Counted from the stretch's first letter, positions 19,632 to 28,977 are shown. The stretch is 64,000 nt of DNA from Bacteroidota bacterium (GCA_018829205.1 JAHJUE010000011.1:62001-126000); one strand, 5' to 3'. The notes: a model not told the origin generated them from the sequence alone. A program made the numbers and translations.

Positions 19632-20531
19632 CTATTTAAAGTTATACATTAGCGAAATTGTGTGAGAACTGCCTAAATCAAAATCATAAGGAGTAAATGC
19701 ATAATCAAAATTTATACTGCTCCAGAATATGCCTAGTCCGGCTGTTAAACCTTTAGTTTCATATCCCGACATATAACCGGCTCTAACGGCAAACATTTTT
19801 TTAAATAAAAATTCTGCGCCGAGATGTATATGTGAATTGTCCGACGCGGTATATTTCTGTAATCCGCCTGTAACCGTAATATCCGATTCAAGATTATTAA
19901 CGGCAAAACTATACGCAGCGCCGATTCTGAGATCTACAGGCAGTTCTGTTTTTTCGTGAAGCAGTTCATTCATAGAGCCTATATTTCTTAATGAAGCGCC
20001 TATATTTAATCCTTCAATTACGTTTTTATAATTCGCGCCGAAATCAAATCCCCAGCCGTTTGCTTCCGCGAGGAACAAATTCTCATTCAAATATTTTGCA
20101 GTTACACCTAGTGATAAATTTTCTGTTATATCAAAACCGGAAGAAAGACTAACATAAAAATAATTTATATTAAATGATGATTGAGCTTCGCCGGGCTGAG
20201 TTCTTATTTCAATATCTGAGATTGTTGTTGTGTTTATACCTAAAGCGAAAGGCAGATTAAATAGTGAAAAACTTGCCCCGAACAATTCGCTTCTAGAATC
20301 TTGGATTAACTCATTGTGTGTAAACAATAATTGAGATTTAGTGAATCCGGAAATTAAAGCCGGATTATAATTTAACGCTGTTACATCATTTGCCGTAGCA
20401 ACGCCTAAATCGCCCATTGCAATATTTCTTGCGCCGAATCCGAGTTTTAAAAATGCCAGTCCGGAATTACCTGCTGTTTGAGCCGTTAAAATTGAAGAAG
20501 ATATTAAAACAATAAAGAATAATTTTTTCAT
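19632..20531 (-). CDS. PorV/PorQ-family outer-membrane beta-barrel protein
   Basis: Signal peptide (about 17 residues, ending LTAQ) followed by GNSGLAFLKLGFGARNIAMGDLGVATANDVTALNYNPALIS, the signature opening of PorV/PorQ proteins of the FadL-like barrel superfamily. The rest is alternating beta strands ending in a strand with terminal aromatic-like SLMYNFK, consistent with barrel assembly. PorV acts as a shuttle in T9SS cargo maturation in other Bacteroidota. Here it lies directly after a second PorV-like gene and a T9SS cargo gene, which supports a related role. At 299 aa it is shorter than classical PorV. Confidence 0.82.
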   Translation of the reverse strand: MKKLFFIVLISSSILTAQTAGNSGLAFLKLGFGARNIAMGDLGVATANDVTALNYNPALISGFTKSQLLFTHNELIQDSRSELFGASFSLFNLPFALGINTTTISDIEIRTQPGEAQSSFNINYFYVSLSSGFDITENLSLGVTAKYLNENLFLAEANGWGFDFGANYKNVIEGLNIGASLRNIGSMNELLHEKTELPVDLRIGAAYSFAVNNLESDITVTGGLQKYTASDNSHIHLGAEFLFKKMFAVRAGYMSGYETKGLTAGLGIFWSSINFDYAFTPYDFDLGSSHTISLMYNFK

Positions 20532-20540
20532 AAGTAATTT

Positions 20541-21578
20541 CTAGAAATTTATGTTTACGCCAATTATATGCTGATCGCTTGATGAATATGGTTCAATTAC
20601 AAATGCATAATCAACACCGATAATCATATTATTTAGTTTATAAAAATACGAAAATCCCAATGAAGGTCTAACAGGAAAATCGGGATTCTGCAGATTCCAT
20701 TTATCCAATCCGCCTCTTAAAAATAGACTTTCAACTATATTATATTCAACTCCAAATCTAAGATATGAAGTTTCTGCGCTGCTGCTTTCAAATTCTACGG
20801 CTGCAATTATATTGGGTTCATCAAATTTATACGCAATTCCAATTTTTTTCAGTAATGGGAATTTATCTTCGCTAGCTTTACCGTTAGTTCCGTAAATTTC
20901 TGAAGTGTCCCATTTATATTTTGTATTTAAGTCGGTTAGTACCGCCGAAATAGTAATATTATCGTTCAGCGAATAAAGGGCGCCAATATCAAATCCTAAT
21001 GAAGTTGACGTAACATCTTCATAAAGCTTATAGTAATAAAATTTGAAAGCTATTCCTATCGCAAGTTTACCCGAGAAGCGGTTTGACACGCTGAAGAAAA
21101 ACTGGTTTTCTGAAGTGCTTAAATTCCCTGTCTGCTCTCCTGATCCGTCATATTGCGGAATATCACTTACACCGGCGTTTATTATTCCCGCGCTGAAACC
21201 TGCAATGGAGCGCGGTTCGTTTTCACCTTTTTCATTTTGCTTTGTGCCGAACGGAAAAGTTTTAGTATAATTCAGAAAATTTAATGATCTATCAAGTGAT
21301 AAAAATGAATAAGAAGTTTGGAAATTATTTTTATTCTGAAACGCGCTAAGTGCCGGATTATAATATGAAACTACATTCCCGTATTTAACCGCGGACATTG
21401 AATTACCCATACCCATGCCTCTTGCTCCGAATCCCATACGGCTGAATGCACCGGGCAAACTTGCTATGTCGCTAGTCTGCGCCTGACCGAAAGTTAATTG
21501 TGTGAATAATAAAATTACAAATACTAGATAAGATTTACTCAGAGTATATTTTGCAATACCGTTAAAATCCCATAACAT
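20541..21578 (-). CDS. PorV/PorQ-family protein, second copy
   Basis: Contains SLPGAFSRMGFGARGMGMGNSMSAVKYGNVVSYYNPALSAFQNKN, the PorV/PorQ opening, then barrel-like strands. The frame stays open to 21695, but that upstream part is made of a palindromic repeat found at two other places in the window, so I start at the ATG at 21576-21578. This gives an N-region of about 17 residues and a hydrophobic signal segment (YLVFVILLFTQLTFGQA). An ATG at 21588-21590 is also possible. It differs clearly from its downstream paralogue, so this is not a recent duplication. Confidence 0.75.
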   Translation of the reverse strand: MLWDFNGIAKYTLSKSYLVFVILLFTQLTFGQAQTSDIASLPGAFSRMGFGARGMGMGNSMSAVKYGNVVSYYNPALSAFQNKNNFQTSYSFLSLDRSLNFLNYTKTFPFGTKQNEKGENEPRSIAGFSAGIINAGVSDIPQYDGSGEQTGNLSTSENQFFFSVSNRFSGKLAIGIAFKFYYYKLYEDVTSTSLGFDIGALYSLNDNITISAVLTDLNTKYKWDTSEIYGTNGKASEDKFPLLKKIGIAYKFDEPNIIAAVEFESSSAETSYLRFGVEYNIVESLFLRGGLDKWNLQNPDFPVRPSLGFSYFYKLNNMIIGVDYAFVIEPYSSSDQHIIGVNINF

Positions 21579-21590
21579 CAAAAATTCCAT

Positions 21591-21670
21591 CCTAGTGTCT
21601 TTGTGTCTTTGTGGCTTCTCTTTAAATTTTATTTGTGCTTTAATTGCCGCAAAGGCACTAAGGCACGAAG
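21591..21670. repeat. Imperfect palindromic intergenic repeat, copy 1
   Basis: The left arm (21591-21615, CTAGTGTCTTTGTGTCTTTGTGGC core) and the right arm (21646-21670) are reverse complements with about seven mismatches over 25 bases, around a 30-base A/T-rich spacer. Related copies are at 36060-36127 and 58823-58880. This copy separates the T9SS cargo gene from the PorV-like gene and extends that gene's reading frame artificially. Confidence 0.8.
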
Positions 21671-21733
21671 AAGTTTTATTATACATTTTTTCCATATCAA
21701 TTTTTCGTTAATGAATTATAAGTTTCTATAATT

Positions 21734-23305
21734 TTAATTTAATATCATAATTTTTCCAAAGAGCGGATCGTTATTTCCTATGTCAATTCTATAGAAATAA
21801 ACTCCGTTGGGCACAACTTTTCCTTTTTCGTTTCTGCCGTCCCAGAATTCAAAATATTCATCAAAAGCGGAAGTACGCGGAGCATTCTGCAAAAGTGTTT
21901 TTACAAGGTTCATCCCGAAATCAAAAATTCTAATTGAAATTTCCGCGTCCGTATTATTTGTACTGAATTGAATTTTTATTTTTTCCTGCGAAGGTGAAAA
22001 AGGGTTTGGAAAAGCTTTGGTTGAAGAAGGGTCTGTTAGTTTCTCTGAGGCTAAGAATACTTTCCATAAACCATCCCATGCCGAAGCGCCCTGTTGTTCC
22101 GTTATTCTCCCCATACCATTACTATTTGATCCTACCCAAATATTATTTTCGGATTCACCTTCTTGAATTTCAATGGAGCGAAAGTTATTCGAAGCAAGTT
22201 TTACTTTTGTAATACTATCAAATATTTGAGGAGCGGTTAACCATAATATCCCGTCATTGTAACTTCTATAAACTCCTTCTTCAGATGCTACAATTACCTG
22301 GGATGGTCCATCGCCGTAACTTATAAAATCAAATTCGTGAGCTCTAAAACCTGGTAGAAATACTTCCCAATTATTTCCGCCATTAGTTGTCCGACTTACC
22401 GCCCAATATTCTGTTTGTCCTTCAGCTTTCCATGTTGTAGCCCACAAAGATTTATCAAACTCGTTGTAGTTCATCTCAATTATATGATTGCCGCTGATCG
22501 AGTTTGCTTGGTTGGTGTGATTAAACTTCACCCATGAAATACCACCATCATCGGATTTATTAATTCCGCCTGCAGTTCCTGCAAAAATCACCCCATCATT
22601 CGTTATTTCAAGAGAATAAGCGATATAATTTAGGTGGTGTTCAGGTTCGTTTTTCCTTTTAGGCTGCATTCTAAAATTTAGTGTGTCAGTTGGTTTAATA
22701 GAATCCAGATAATCCGGCGGAACAACAACTCTCTGCCATGTTTGACCCATGTTTGAAGACTTGCGGAATCCACCTGCATGATCAGCAATAAAAATTGTGT
22801 TGTTTAGGAAGTCAATATCTCTAATAAGATTATCCCCTGCTTTAGTCTCGGCTTCAGCATATAGTATATTATTACCATAAGTGACTAAAGTATCACCAGG
22901 TTCATCAAGCGGTTGAGGAACTATAGTCCAAGTTTCACCGTTATCCAGAGAATATCTTAACCCCGAACCTTCAAAAGCACCTTCAACGTCTTTCGATAAA
23001 TGCCATGTGGAGGCCCAAATTGCGCCATTATTATATGCGACAGTTGCTACGCTCTCAGTACCGAATGCTTCTGTGTTATAATAATTTGTCCATGTTACGC
23101 CGTTATCTAATGACCGACTCAACCCTTCACCTGTCGCAAGCCATATAGTATCTCCAATAGCTAATATATCTTCAATAGTGTTACCCGCTGGAGTTTCGTC
23201 ATTAGTTTTTTTTAATGTACTACCGCCTAACTCATAACCTTTCGGCATTGTTTGAGCACAAACAGCACTTGTAAATACTATGATTGCAATAATTACTTTT
23301 TTCAT
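21734..23305 (-). CDS. Secreted BNR/beta-propeller-like protein with T9SS type A sorting domain
   Basis: Signal peptide (about 17 residues ending VCAQ). The body has repeated motifs such as SLDNGVTWTNYY, SLDNGETWTIV, SNMGQTWQRV, SDDGGISWVKF and TNGGNNWEVF, which are Asp-box/BNR repeats as in sialidase-like propellers. The C-terminal 95 residues begin FPNPFSPSQEKIKIQFS and end GVYFYRIDIGNNDPLFGKIMILN, a type IX secretion sorting domain (FlgD-like Ig fold). No catalytic sialidase residues can be assigned, so I do not call an enzyme. It overlaps the upstream lipoprotein gene by 4 bases (ATGA). Confidence 0.85.
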   Translation of the reverse strand: MKKVIIAIIVFTSAVCAQTMPKGYELGGSTLKKTNDETPAGNTIEDILAIGDTIWLATGEGLSRSLDNGVTWTNYYNTEAFGTESVATVAYNNGAIWASTWHLSKDVEGAFEGSGLRYSLDNGETWTIVPQPLDEPGDTLVTYGNNILYAEAETKAGDNLIRDIDFLNNTIFIADHAGGFRKSSNMGQTWQRVVVPPDYLDSIKPTDTLNFRMQPKRKNEPEHHLNYIAYSLEITNDGVIFAGTAGGINKSDDGGISWVKFNHTNQANSISGNHIIEMNYNEFDKSLWATTWKAEGQTEYWAVSRTTNGGNNWEVFLPGFRAHEFDFISYGDGPSQVIVASEEGVYRSYNDGILWLTAPQIFDSITKVKLASNNFRSIEIQEGESENNIWVGSNSNGMGRITEQQGASAWDGLWKVFLASEKLTDPSSTKAFPNPFSPSQEKIKIQFSTNNTDAEISIRIFDFGMNLVKTLLQNAPRTSAFDEYFEFWDGRNEKGKVVPNGVYFYRIDIGNNDPLFGKIMILN

Positions 23306-24120
23306 TCTTGAACTAAAATTATTTGAGAAATTTCATTACTTAAAAGGCCGCCTTTATCTTCGGCACGGAATACAAAAGTCCATTCGCCCAATTGTGCAGC
23401 TTCACTTGATGAGCCGTCGGAAAAAGAATTTTTAAACGAATAAATTCCGTCTCCGGCTGTCTCATCACCCAAATTAATATCTCCGTTATCAACCATTAAA
23501 ATTGTACCGGAGCTTGTATTATCGGGGCGCGTAAATTGAAAGTAAACTTGACTAATATCTGCCAGAGTATTTTCGTCAGTTACTTTAATTGTAAAAATAA
23601 AATCTACACCTCTTTTAATTGAATCCGGCATAACCAAATCGGAAATAACAGGCGCAATTTTATTCTGCCCGTTATCAAATTCTAATTGATGGAAACCGAC
23701 AACCCTAATATTATCATCTTCATTGTTTACATTATCTTTTACATAAAACTGAAGCAAATATTTTCCGCTTGGTATTGATTTTCCGAGATATGTTTTACCG
23801 GAGTATATGCCGTCACCTGCTTCTTCATCTCCATAGTTGGCTTTATTACCGTCGTCAAACATTGCAACATTGTTTATTACCGTTTCAGAAGCGTTTGGTG
23901 TTATAACATTATACCATACTTGTGAAATTACATCAGAATTATCAATTTTGATTGAAGCAACTAGCGAAGAATCAGTTTCTTGAAAAACTATATACTCCGG
24001 CGCTGTAATATCTGAAACTCTGTATTCCGAATTCGGTGAATTTACAATATCATCCGTTAATCCGTCGCACGAATAAAAAACAATCGTTAATAAAATTAAT
24101 AATATCTTAAAATTTTTCAT
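23302..24120 (-). CDS. Surface lipoprotein with two tandem beta-sandwich-like repeats
   Basis: A short signal peptide ends in a lipobox (IVFYSC), so Cys18 is probably lipidated. Two similar segments follow, each with an aspartate/glycine-rich calcium-like pattern: MFDDGNKANYGDEEAGDGIYS near residue 95-115 and MVDNGDINLGDETAGDGIYS near 210-230. These resemble bacterial Ig-like or choice-of-anchor-type domains. I recognise no enzymatic motif. It is the first gene of the unit leading to the T9SS cargo and PorV-like genes, so the products probably meet at the outer membrane. Confidence 0.7.
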   Translation of the reverse strand: MKNFKILLILLTIVFYSCDGLTDDIVNSPNSEYRVSDITAPEYIVFQETDSSLVASIKIDNSDVISQVWYNVITPNASETVINNVAMFDDGNKANYGDEEAGDGIYSGKTYLGKSIPSGKYLLQFYVKDNVNNEDDNIRVVGFHQLEFDNGQNKIAPVISDLVMPDSIKRGVDFIFTIKVTDENTLADISQVYFQFTRPDNTSSGTILMVDNGDINLGDETAGDGIYSFKNSFSDGSSSEAAQLGEWTFVFRAEDKGGLLSNEISQIILVQE

Positions 24121-24422
24121 TTTCAGTTTATTTTTGTTTGAAATTATTTCGGAAGGAATTCTTAAAAGGTAAAAAAATAGGAAGATATTTTTTAAGAGAA
24201 TTTGCTTTCCGAAACGTTAATTAAATTAATAAATAACAAGTTAAAAACAGTAGCAGAATTCTCTATATAATATTTTCCTTTATTTGACAGCCAAAATTTA
24301 ACTAAGTAAAGCGCACAATGTCAAGTCATTAAAATATAAACTTGTCATTCCCGCATGCTTTTGGCGGGAATTTCCTAACTATCACTTGCAGATTCCGGCA
24401 AAAGGCATGCCGGAATGACATA
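24121..24422. other. Intergenic stretch with one palindromic element
   Basis: About 300 bases without a gene, upstream of the lipoprotein gene and downstream of the M50 protease gene. The left 220 bases are A/T-rich and presumably hold the promoter of the lipoprotein/T9SS unit, though I see no convincing motif. The right 78 bases are an inverted repeat described separately. Confidence 0.6.
24343..24420. repeat. REP-like inverted repeat (TGTCATTCC...GGAATGACA)
   Basis: The outer arms 24343-24371 and 24392-24420 are near-perfect reverse complements over about 29 bases, with a 20-base spacer. Each arm also contains its own smaller GCATGC / CCGGAA-type symmetry. The TGTCATTCC...GGAATGACA ends are typical of bacterial REP/MITE-like elements. 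It begins 3 bases past the stop of the M50 protease gene and could act as its terminator. Only one copy is visible here. Confidence 0.75.
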
Positions 24423-25430
24423 TTAGTTAATTGTAACTAAAAAAGGTGTTGGTGAAAATGATACTACTAAAATAAAAATGCTTATGTAACCCAATATCAT
24501 TCTTTTAGTATCAAGAATATAATAATCGCGGACAGGCGGATGTTTTATTTTTATAACAAACAATAAAATAATAGCCCAAAAAAGCCAGCCGATCCATCCA
24601 ATTCCTAAATCAAGTTCCAAAAAGTTATCTATTACGCCAATAAAACCTAAAATTCCCAATACTATCATACTAATACTTGCAATTGCTTCATGTTTTTTTG
24701 AACCGAACATGCTGTAAACTATATGTCCGCCGTCAAGCTGACCGACAGGCACCATATTCATTGCAGTAACAAACAAACCAAACCAGCCGACACACAAATA
24801 AGGATAATGATAAATTTCAGACATTGGAGGAATAAACTGTCCTGGTTCTGTAAGAATATTTCTTAGGAAAGAAAATAAAATAGTGTCGCCGAAGGCAAGA
24901 CTGACTCCTTGTATACCGTATTCAGGAGAAAAGTAATCGGGATGAATTGCCAAAATATAATCTTCACCCGGCAGATTGAGGAAACCGTAAATTATTAAAA
25001 TTAAACAAGCAATAAATCCGGCTAAAGGACCTGCGATTCCAATATCAAACATTGCTTTGTTATTAAGTACGGGGGATTTTGTTTTAATTACAGCTCCCAT
25101 CGTACCGAAATTAAAAAATCCCGGGAGCGGAGGAAACGGAATATAATAAGGAAGCGTTGCTTTTACCTTATGATATTTTGCCGCGAAGTAATGACCGAAT
25201 TCATGCGAAGAAAGCATGAATAAAACCGATACCGCATACGGCAAACCGCTTACAAGATCTGTAAATGTATATGGTCCTATTGAACCTGTTGTCCAGCTGA
25301 TTCCCGCAATAAGCGTTGTAATAAAGGTTACAACAAATAAAAAAATGTGCACAGGAAGAGATGTTAAAAAACTATACTTTTTTAAGATAACACCAAATTT
25401 ACTAGCTAACTTTTCTTGATTTTCAGGCAT
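24423..25430 (-). CDS. Site-2 protease family protein (M50 membrane metalloprotease)
   Basis: Intramembrane zinc protease. HEFGH (near residue 77) supplies two zinc ligands and the catalytic Glu. The second motif NMVPVGQLDGGH (near residue 232) supplies the third ligand. About seven hydrophobic segments surround these. No PDZ domain is visible, so it belongs to a minimal, RseP-unlike group. It is the last gene of the eight-gene minus-strand operon, one base after the DUF1207-like gene. The substrate is unknown; association with a lipid/glycan operon may be only transcriptional. Confidence 0.88.
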   Translation of the reverse strand: MPENQEKLASKFGVILKKYSFLTSLPVHIFLFVVTFITTLIAGISWTTGSIGPYTFTDLVSGLPYAVSVLFMLSSHEFGHYFAAKYHKVKATLPYYIPFPPLPGFFNFGTMGAVIKTKSPVLNNKAMFDIGIAGPLAGFIACLILIIYGFLNLPGEDYILAIHPDYFSPEYGIQGVSLAFGDTILFSFLRNILTEPGQFIPPMSEIYHYPYLCVGWFGLFVTAMNMVPVGQLDGGHIVYSMFGSKKHEAIASISMIVLGILGFIGVIDNFLELDLGIGWIGWLFWAIILLFVIKIKHPPVRDYYILDTKRMILGYISIFILVVSFSPTPFLVTIN

Positions 25431-25431
25431 A

Positions 25432-26262
25432 TTATAAATCTAAATTAATTCCGATTGCCGAATATTCTTTATTAAAATCAAAGTATTCGCCGTGAATACT
25501 TTTACCGGAGTAGTAAGCGTAATATAAACTTAATCCCCTTCCTTCTTTTTTCCCTAATTTAATCCCAATATTTATCGAATTATTAATCGAGTATTTATCC
25601 AGATGAATAACTTTTAAATCATATGCAAAATAGGGATTCAAATTTTCACCTAAAATATCATCAATAAAATATTCTGCTCCAACTTGATAATTATCTTTTT
25701 TAATACTTGAAGGATCAACGTGATAAAGATAAGCCGCGCCGGCGTAAATCCTTAGGTTATTAATTTTATAATATGCTATAAGCTCTAAAAATTCTCTGCT
25801 GTAAACTCTTGGTAATTGCCCGTCACGCCACTGCTGGTTTGAACCGTCATAATGACCGTCGACAAAATGAGCGCTTATGTGACTTAATCTTAATCGAGCG
25901 CCGATTTCTTTAACTTCATTTATTTTATTTTTATAACCGAAATTTACGCCGAATAAATAGTCAACCGCATCAACCGGAAAATGGAAATCTGTTTCACCTC
26001 TTAAAAGAGTGTATGTGAATAAGTCGGCCCCAAATGACCATATTTCATTTTCACATTTATGATATTTAATAATATCCGCCGAGCTGCCTATATCAAGTCT
26101 CAATTCATTATCACCAAGCTGAAATAAACTTCCTAATCTAGGTTCTAATATATTAGCCGTAAACGGCTGTATATTTAAATCACCCGGGAATAATTCAATT
26201 TTATCTTGAGCGTTAATTTCTGAAAGGCTTGCAAAAAAAAGAACAAATAAAATTTTCTTCAT
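25432..26262 (-). CDS. DUF1207-like outer-membrane-associated protein
   Basis: A signal peptide of 18 residues (ending INAQ) is followed by FPGDLNIQPFTANILEPRLGSLFQLG, then GADLFTYTLLRGETDFHFPVDAVDYLFGVNFGYK and RLRLSHISAHFVDGHY. This order matches my memory of the DUF1207 family, which has no established function. Alternating strands up to the C-terminus suggest a beta-barrel-like protein. It sits 2 bases from the radical SAM gene and 1 base from the protease gene in the operon. Confidence 0.65.
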   Translation of the reverse strand: MKKILFVLFFASLSEINAQDKIELFPGDLNIQPFTANILEPRLGSLFQLGDNELRLDIGSSADIIKYHKCENEIWSFGADLFTYTLLRGETDFHFPVDAVDYLFGVNFGYKNKINEVKEIGARLRLSHISAHFVDGHYDGSNQQWRDGQLPRVYSREFLELIAYYKINNLRIYAGAAYLYHVDPSSIKKDNYQVGAEYFIDDILGENLNPYFAYDLKVIHLDKYSINNSINIGIKLGKKEGRGLSLYYAYYSGKSIHGEYFDFNKEYSAIGINLDL

Positions 26263-26264
26263 TA

Positions 26265-27263
26265 TTATAAACTGCCTGTATTGTTGGTATATGATTTTTT
26301 TAGAATTTTTTGTTTAATTAATTTGTTATAACCGTACTTAAATTTCGACGTTAAACTCACAAGCCCGTATAAATTTGTCGGGAACGCGAATGAAGGCTCA
26401 AAATAACAATTAACGGTGCAGCCGCTGCAGAAATCAAATTTCCCCTCATTCTTTTTATAATACTGCAACTCTTCGGAATTTCTTATTTCTTTAATCGGCC
26501 TGTCAATAGGTATACTTTTATTTTCAAAATGATAACACGGCAAAACAATTTCGTTATAAGGTGAAATTACGACAACCCGTGAAACAGCTTTGCACAAAGG
26601 GTCATTAATATTGTTGCCGCCGGCTCTTCTCAATTTCAAGTATGCTTTATTCAAATAGATGTTCATTTTACCGTTTACATATTCTTCAATAAAATTAATG
26701 GCTTCTTCACTTAAACCGGGATTACCGAAATAAGAAAACACAGGGTTTACAATTAAAACAAGATTAAGTTTCTCTGCAATTTCATGCATACGAGGAAGTT
26801 TTTTATAAGTTTCATTTGTTACGGTAAATAGAATATCAGGAAATTCACCCAACGATTTAGCGATATTAATACTTTCGAATACATGATTAAAACAATTTAC
26901 CTTACGAATTTTATTGTGTTCATCTTCATCCGGCGAGTCAAGAGAAAAATGAAGAAGGTTTACCTTGCCGGCTAAACTCTCTGCAAATTTGGGATAAAGC
27001 AAGGCATTACTTGTAATACTTGTCTGCATTTTTTTACTTTTCGCAAATGCGGCCATCTCCGCAATTGTTTTATTAAGAAGCGGTTCACCGCCTGTTAAAT
27101 CAATAAACTTTACTCCGAGTTCGGCAAGCTGTGATACGTTTGATTTAAAATCTTCAAGTTTTGCTTCGGGTGTTCCTTTAAACTTACCGTGATCGGCAAA
27201 ATGGCAGAACTCGCAAAAGGCATTGCATCTATATGTTACATAATAATTGCACAGCAGAAGCAT
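26265..27263 (-). CDS. Radical SAM protein with C-terminal cysteine cluster
   Basis: The [4Fe-4S]/SAM motif CNAFCEFC lies at about residues 14-21, followed by FIDLTGGEPLLNKT (SAM-binding GGE), TSITSNALL and LLHFSLDSPDEDEHNKIR. The C-terminal third has further cysteines (DPLCKAV, LPCYHF, DFCSGCTVNCYFEP), as in SPASM/twitch-type auxiliary cluster domains. The frame extends to 27284, but the ATG at 27261-27263 overlaps the GT2 stop codon (TAATG) and is preceded by GGAAGGGAAGAG, so I use it. The reaction is unknown; the operon context of GT2 enzymes and a deacetylase suggests a carbohydrate or lipid substrate. Confidence 0.82.
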   Translation of the reverse strand: MLLLCNYYVTYRCNAFCEFCHFADHGKFKGTPEAKLEDFKSNVSQLAELGVKFIDLTGGEPLLNKTIAEMAAFAKSKKMQTSITSNALLYPKFAESLAGKVNLLHFSLDSPDEDEHNKIRKVNCFNHVFESINIAKSLGEFPDILFTVTNETYKKLPRMHEIAEKLNLVLIVNPVFSYFGNPGLSEEAINFIEEYVNGKMNIYLNKAYLKLRRAGGNNINDPLCKAVSRVVVISPYNEIVLPCYHFENKSIPIDRPIKEIRNSEELQYYKKNEGKFDFCSGCTVNCYFEPSFAFPTNLYGLVSLTSKFKYGYNKLIKQKILKKSYTNNTGSL

Positions 27264-28354
27264 TAATATTCTCTTCCCTTCCATGAAACTTTTTTATTAA
27301 AAAGAACAATAAACGGTAAAACGAAAACGTAAATTACAAAATAGATTTCAAATACAAGAAAATGTTTTAGATTTAATTTCATTTTTAGTTTTCTATAAAC
27401 CGGATTTAAAAAATAATAATCGGTCGCAATTTTAAATAATAGAATATAAAAGGACTCTGTCGATAAGAAAAACGGGATTAACAATATTCCTGCATTTGAA
27501 ATCCACCCCAAAGTCATAACCGTAAATCCGGCTAATTCACTTTGCAATCCACCGACTCCCCATCTTTTCTTTTGATTATATAATGATTTAATATTTTTGC
27601 ATGGTTTTGATTTTACAAGCATGCCTGGGTCGGTTGGATGTATAATTTTGTATTTTCCCAGTTTATGAATAGCCATAAGCAGAGCAAAATCTTCGGTAAC
27701 CGAAAACTTAAGCGATTGATAGCCGCCGACTTCATTGTAAACAGATTTTCTGTAAGACATGTTGTTGCCGATACAGCTCATAGGTTTATCCAGATTCATT
27801 ACACCGCCAGCTACCGAAAGCAGATAAATAAAATCGACCGACTGCATACCTTCAAACGAATTTCTTTCAAACTGGGAAGTATGACCGCTTACCATAGCGA
27901 CATCATTTGAAAAATATGAAACGACTGTTTTAACCCACTGTGGATTGGGCAGACAATCAGCGTCTGTAGTTAATATTATTTCACCTTTGGATATTTTGAC
28001 GGCTTGATCAATAGCGTTTGCTTTGCCTTTTAAATGACCTTCACCTTTATTCGGAATGATTGTTACGAATTTTGGTTTGTCTTTTATATATGAAGCTATG
28101 ATATTTCTGGTTTCATCTTCTGACTCATCATTTACAATTATTATTTCAATTCTATCCTCAGGATATTCGAGTTTATCCAAAGCCGTCATACAATTAAGAA
28201 TATTATCTTCTTCGTTTCTTGCCGAAACTATTACCGATATAAAAGGCAAATCTTTTACCGGCAATTTTTCTAATGATTTATTTAACCCAATAGTAAATAT
28301 TACTGTTTGAATAAAATATAATGAAACCGCGGCAAGGAATATTATTTCAAACAT
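27263..28354 (-). CDS. Membrane glycosyltransferase, family 2 (processive-type motifs)
   Basis: An N-terminal membrane segment precedes a GT-A domain with ISVIVSARNEEDNILNC, VNDESEDET (first Asp), TTDADCLPNPQW (DAD metal site), SVTEDFALL (catalytic ED) and NQKKRWGVGG (QxxRW). Two or more C-terminal membrane helices follow. These motifs are those of NodC/PgaC/hyaluronan-synthase-like enzymes, though HpnI-type transferases to lipids share the layout. It overlaps the deacetylase gene by 13 bases upstream and the radical SAM gene by one base downstream. Donor and acceptor are unknown; UDP-GlcNAc is plausible given the deacetylase. Confidence 0.85.
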   Translation of the reverse strand: MFEIIFLAAVSLYFIQTVIFTIGLNKSLEKLPVKDLPFISVIVSARNEEDNILNCMTALDKLEYPEDRIEIIIVNDESEDETRNIIASYIKDKPKFVTIIPNKGEGHLKGKANAIDQAVKISKGEIILTTDADCLPNPQWVKTVVSYFSNDVAMVSGHTSQFERNSFEGMQSVDFIYLLSVAGGVMNLDKPMSCIGNNMSYRKSVYNEVGGYQSLKFSVTEDFALLMAIHKLGKYKIIHPTDPGMLVKSKPCKNIKSLYNQKKRWGVGGLQSELAGFTVMTLGWISNAGILLIPFFLSTESFYILLFKIATDYYFLNPVYRKLKMKLNLKHFLVFEIYFVIYVFVLPFIVLFNKKVSWKGREY

Positions 28355-28977
28355 TCTTCCGGTTCTCCGAATTCAAATCCTTTTATATATGCTTCCTCAA
28401 CTATAATTTTAATTGAATCAGTAATAATACTTTTAGATTTAAGGCTGTCGTGTAAAACAACAATTGAGTTTTTTCTTAAGTATTTTTTCACTGCATTTTT
28501 AACTATCTGCGGATCATTTTTATAATCATAAGTTAATAGAGACCACATCACGTTTTTCAATTTAGATTCTTTAATTAAATTTCCAGTTTTGAGATTAAAT
28601 CTGCCGTGAGGCGGCCGGAAATAAAGTGGAATAAAACCCGGAATATCTCCGGCAATTCCGTTGAACATTTCTATCTCTTTTTTTGCATCAGATTCCGAAA
28701 GCTTTGTTATTACTTTATGATTATATGTATGATTAGCCATTAAATGGCCGTTAGTCAATATATCTTTGGCCAGCTGCCGATTTAAACTGATGTTATTTCC
28801 GACACAAAAGAACGCCGCTTTCAAATTTTGATTATTCAACTCATTTAATATCAGTTCCGTAGTACCCGGGTTTGGTCCGTCGTCGAAAGTTAATAATATT
28901 TTATTATTGGAAGTTTCCCATATAAAATCATTAAATATCTTCTTCATAATCAAAGGAGGATTGTACAAATAGCGCAT
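28342..28977 (-). CDS. Polysaccharide deacetylase (NodB homology domain)
   Basis: CE4 deacetylase of about 211 aa. Motifs in order: LTFDDGPNPGT (metal and base Asp), NHTYNH (metal His pair), RPPHGRF and VVLHDS. All catalytic residues appear intact. There is no signal peptide or membrane anchor, so a cytoplasmic action on a lipid-linked or nucleotide-linked amino sugar is possible. I use the ATG at 28975-28977, which overlaps the preceding GT2 stop (TGATG); the frame itself is open to 29004. Flanked by two GT2 genes, it likely removes an N-acetyl group from their product. Confidence 0.88.
   Translation of the reverse strand: MRYLYNPPLIMKKIFNDFIWETSNNKILLTFDDGPNPGTTELILNELNNQNLKAAFFCVGNNISLNRQLAKDILTNGHLMANHTYNHKVITKLSESDAKKEIEMFNGIAGDIPGFIPLYFRPPHGRFNLKTGNLIKESKLKNVMWSLLTYDYKNDPQIVKNAVKKYLRKNSIVVLHDSLKSKSIITDSIKIIVEEAYIKGFEFGEPEECLK

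Noticed and set aside
21579-21695. N-terminal 39 codons of the long PorV-like frame
   Set aside because: They translate the palindromic repeat also found at 36060 and 58823; the signal peptide begins downstream.
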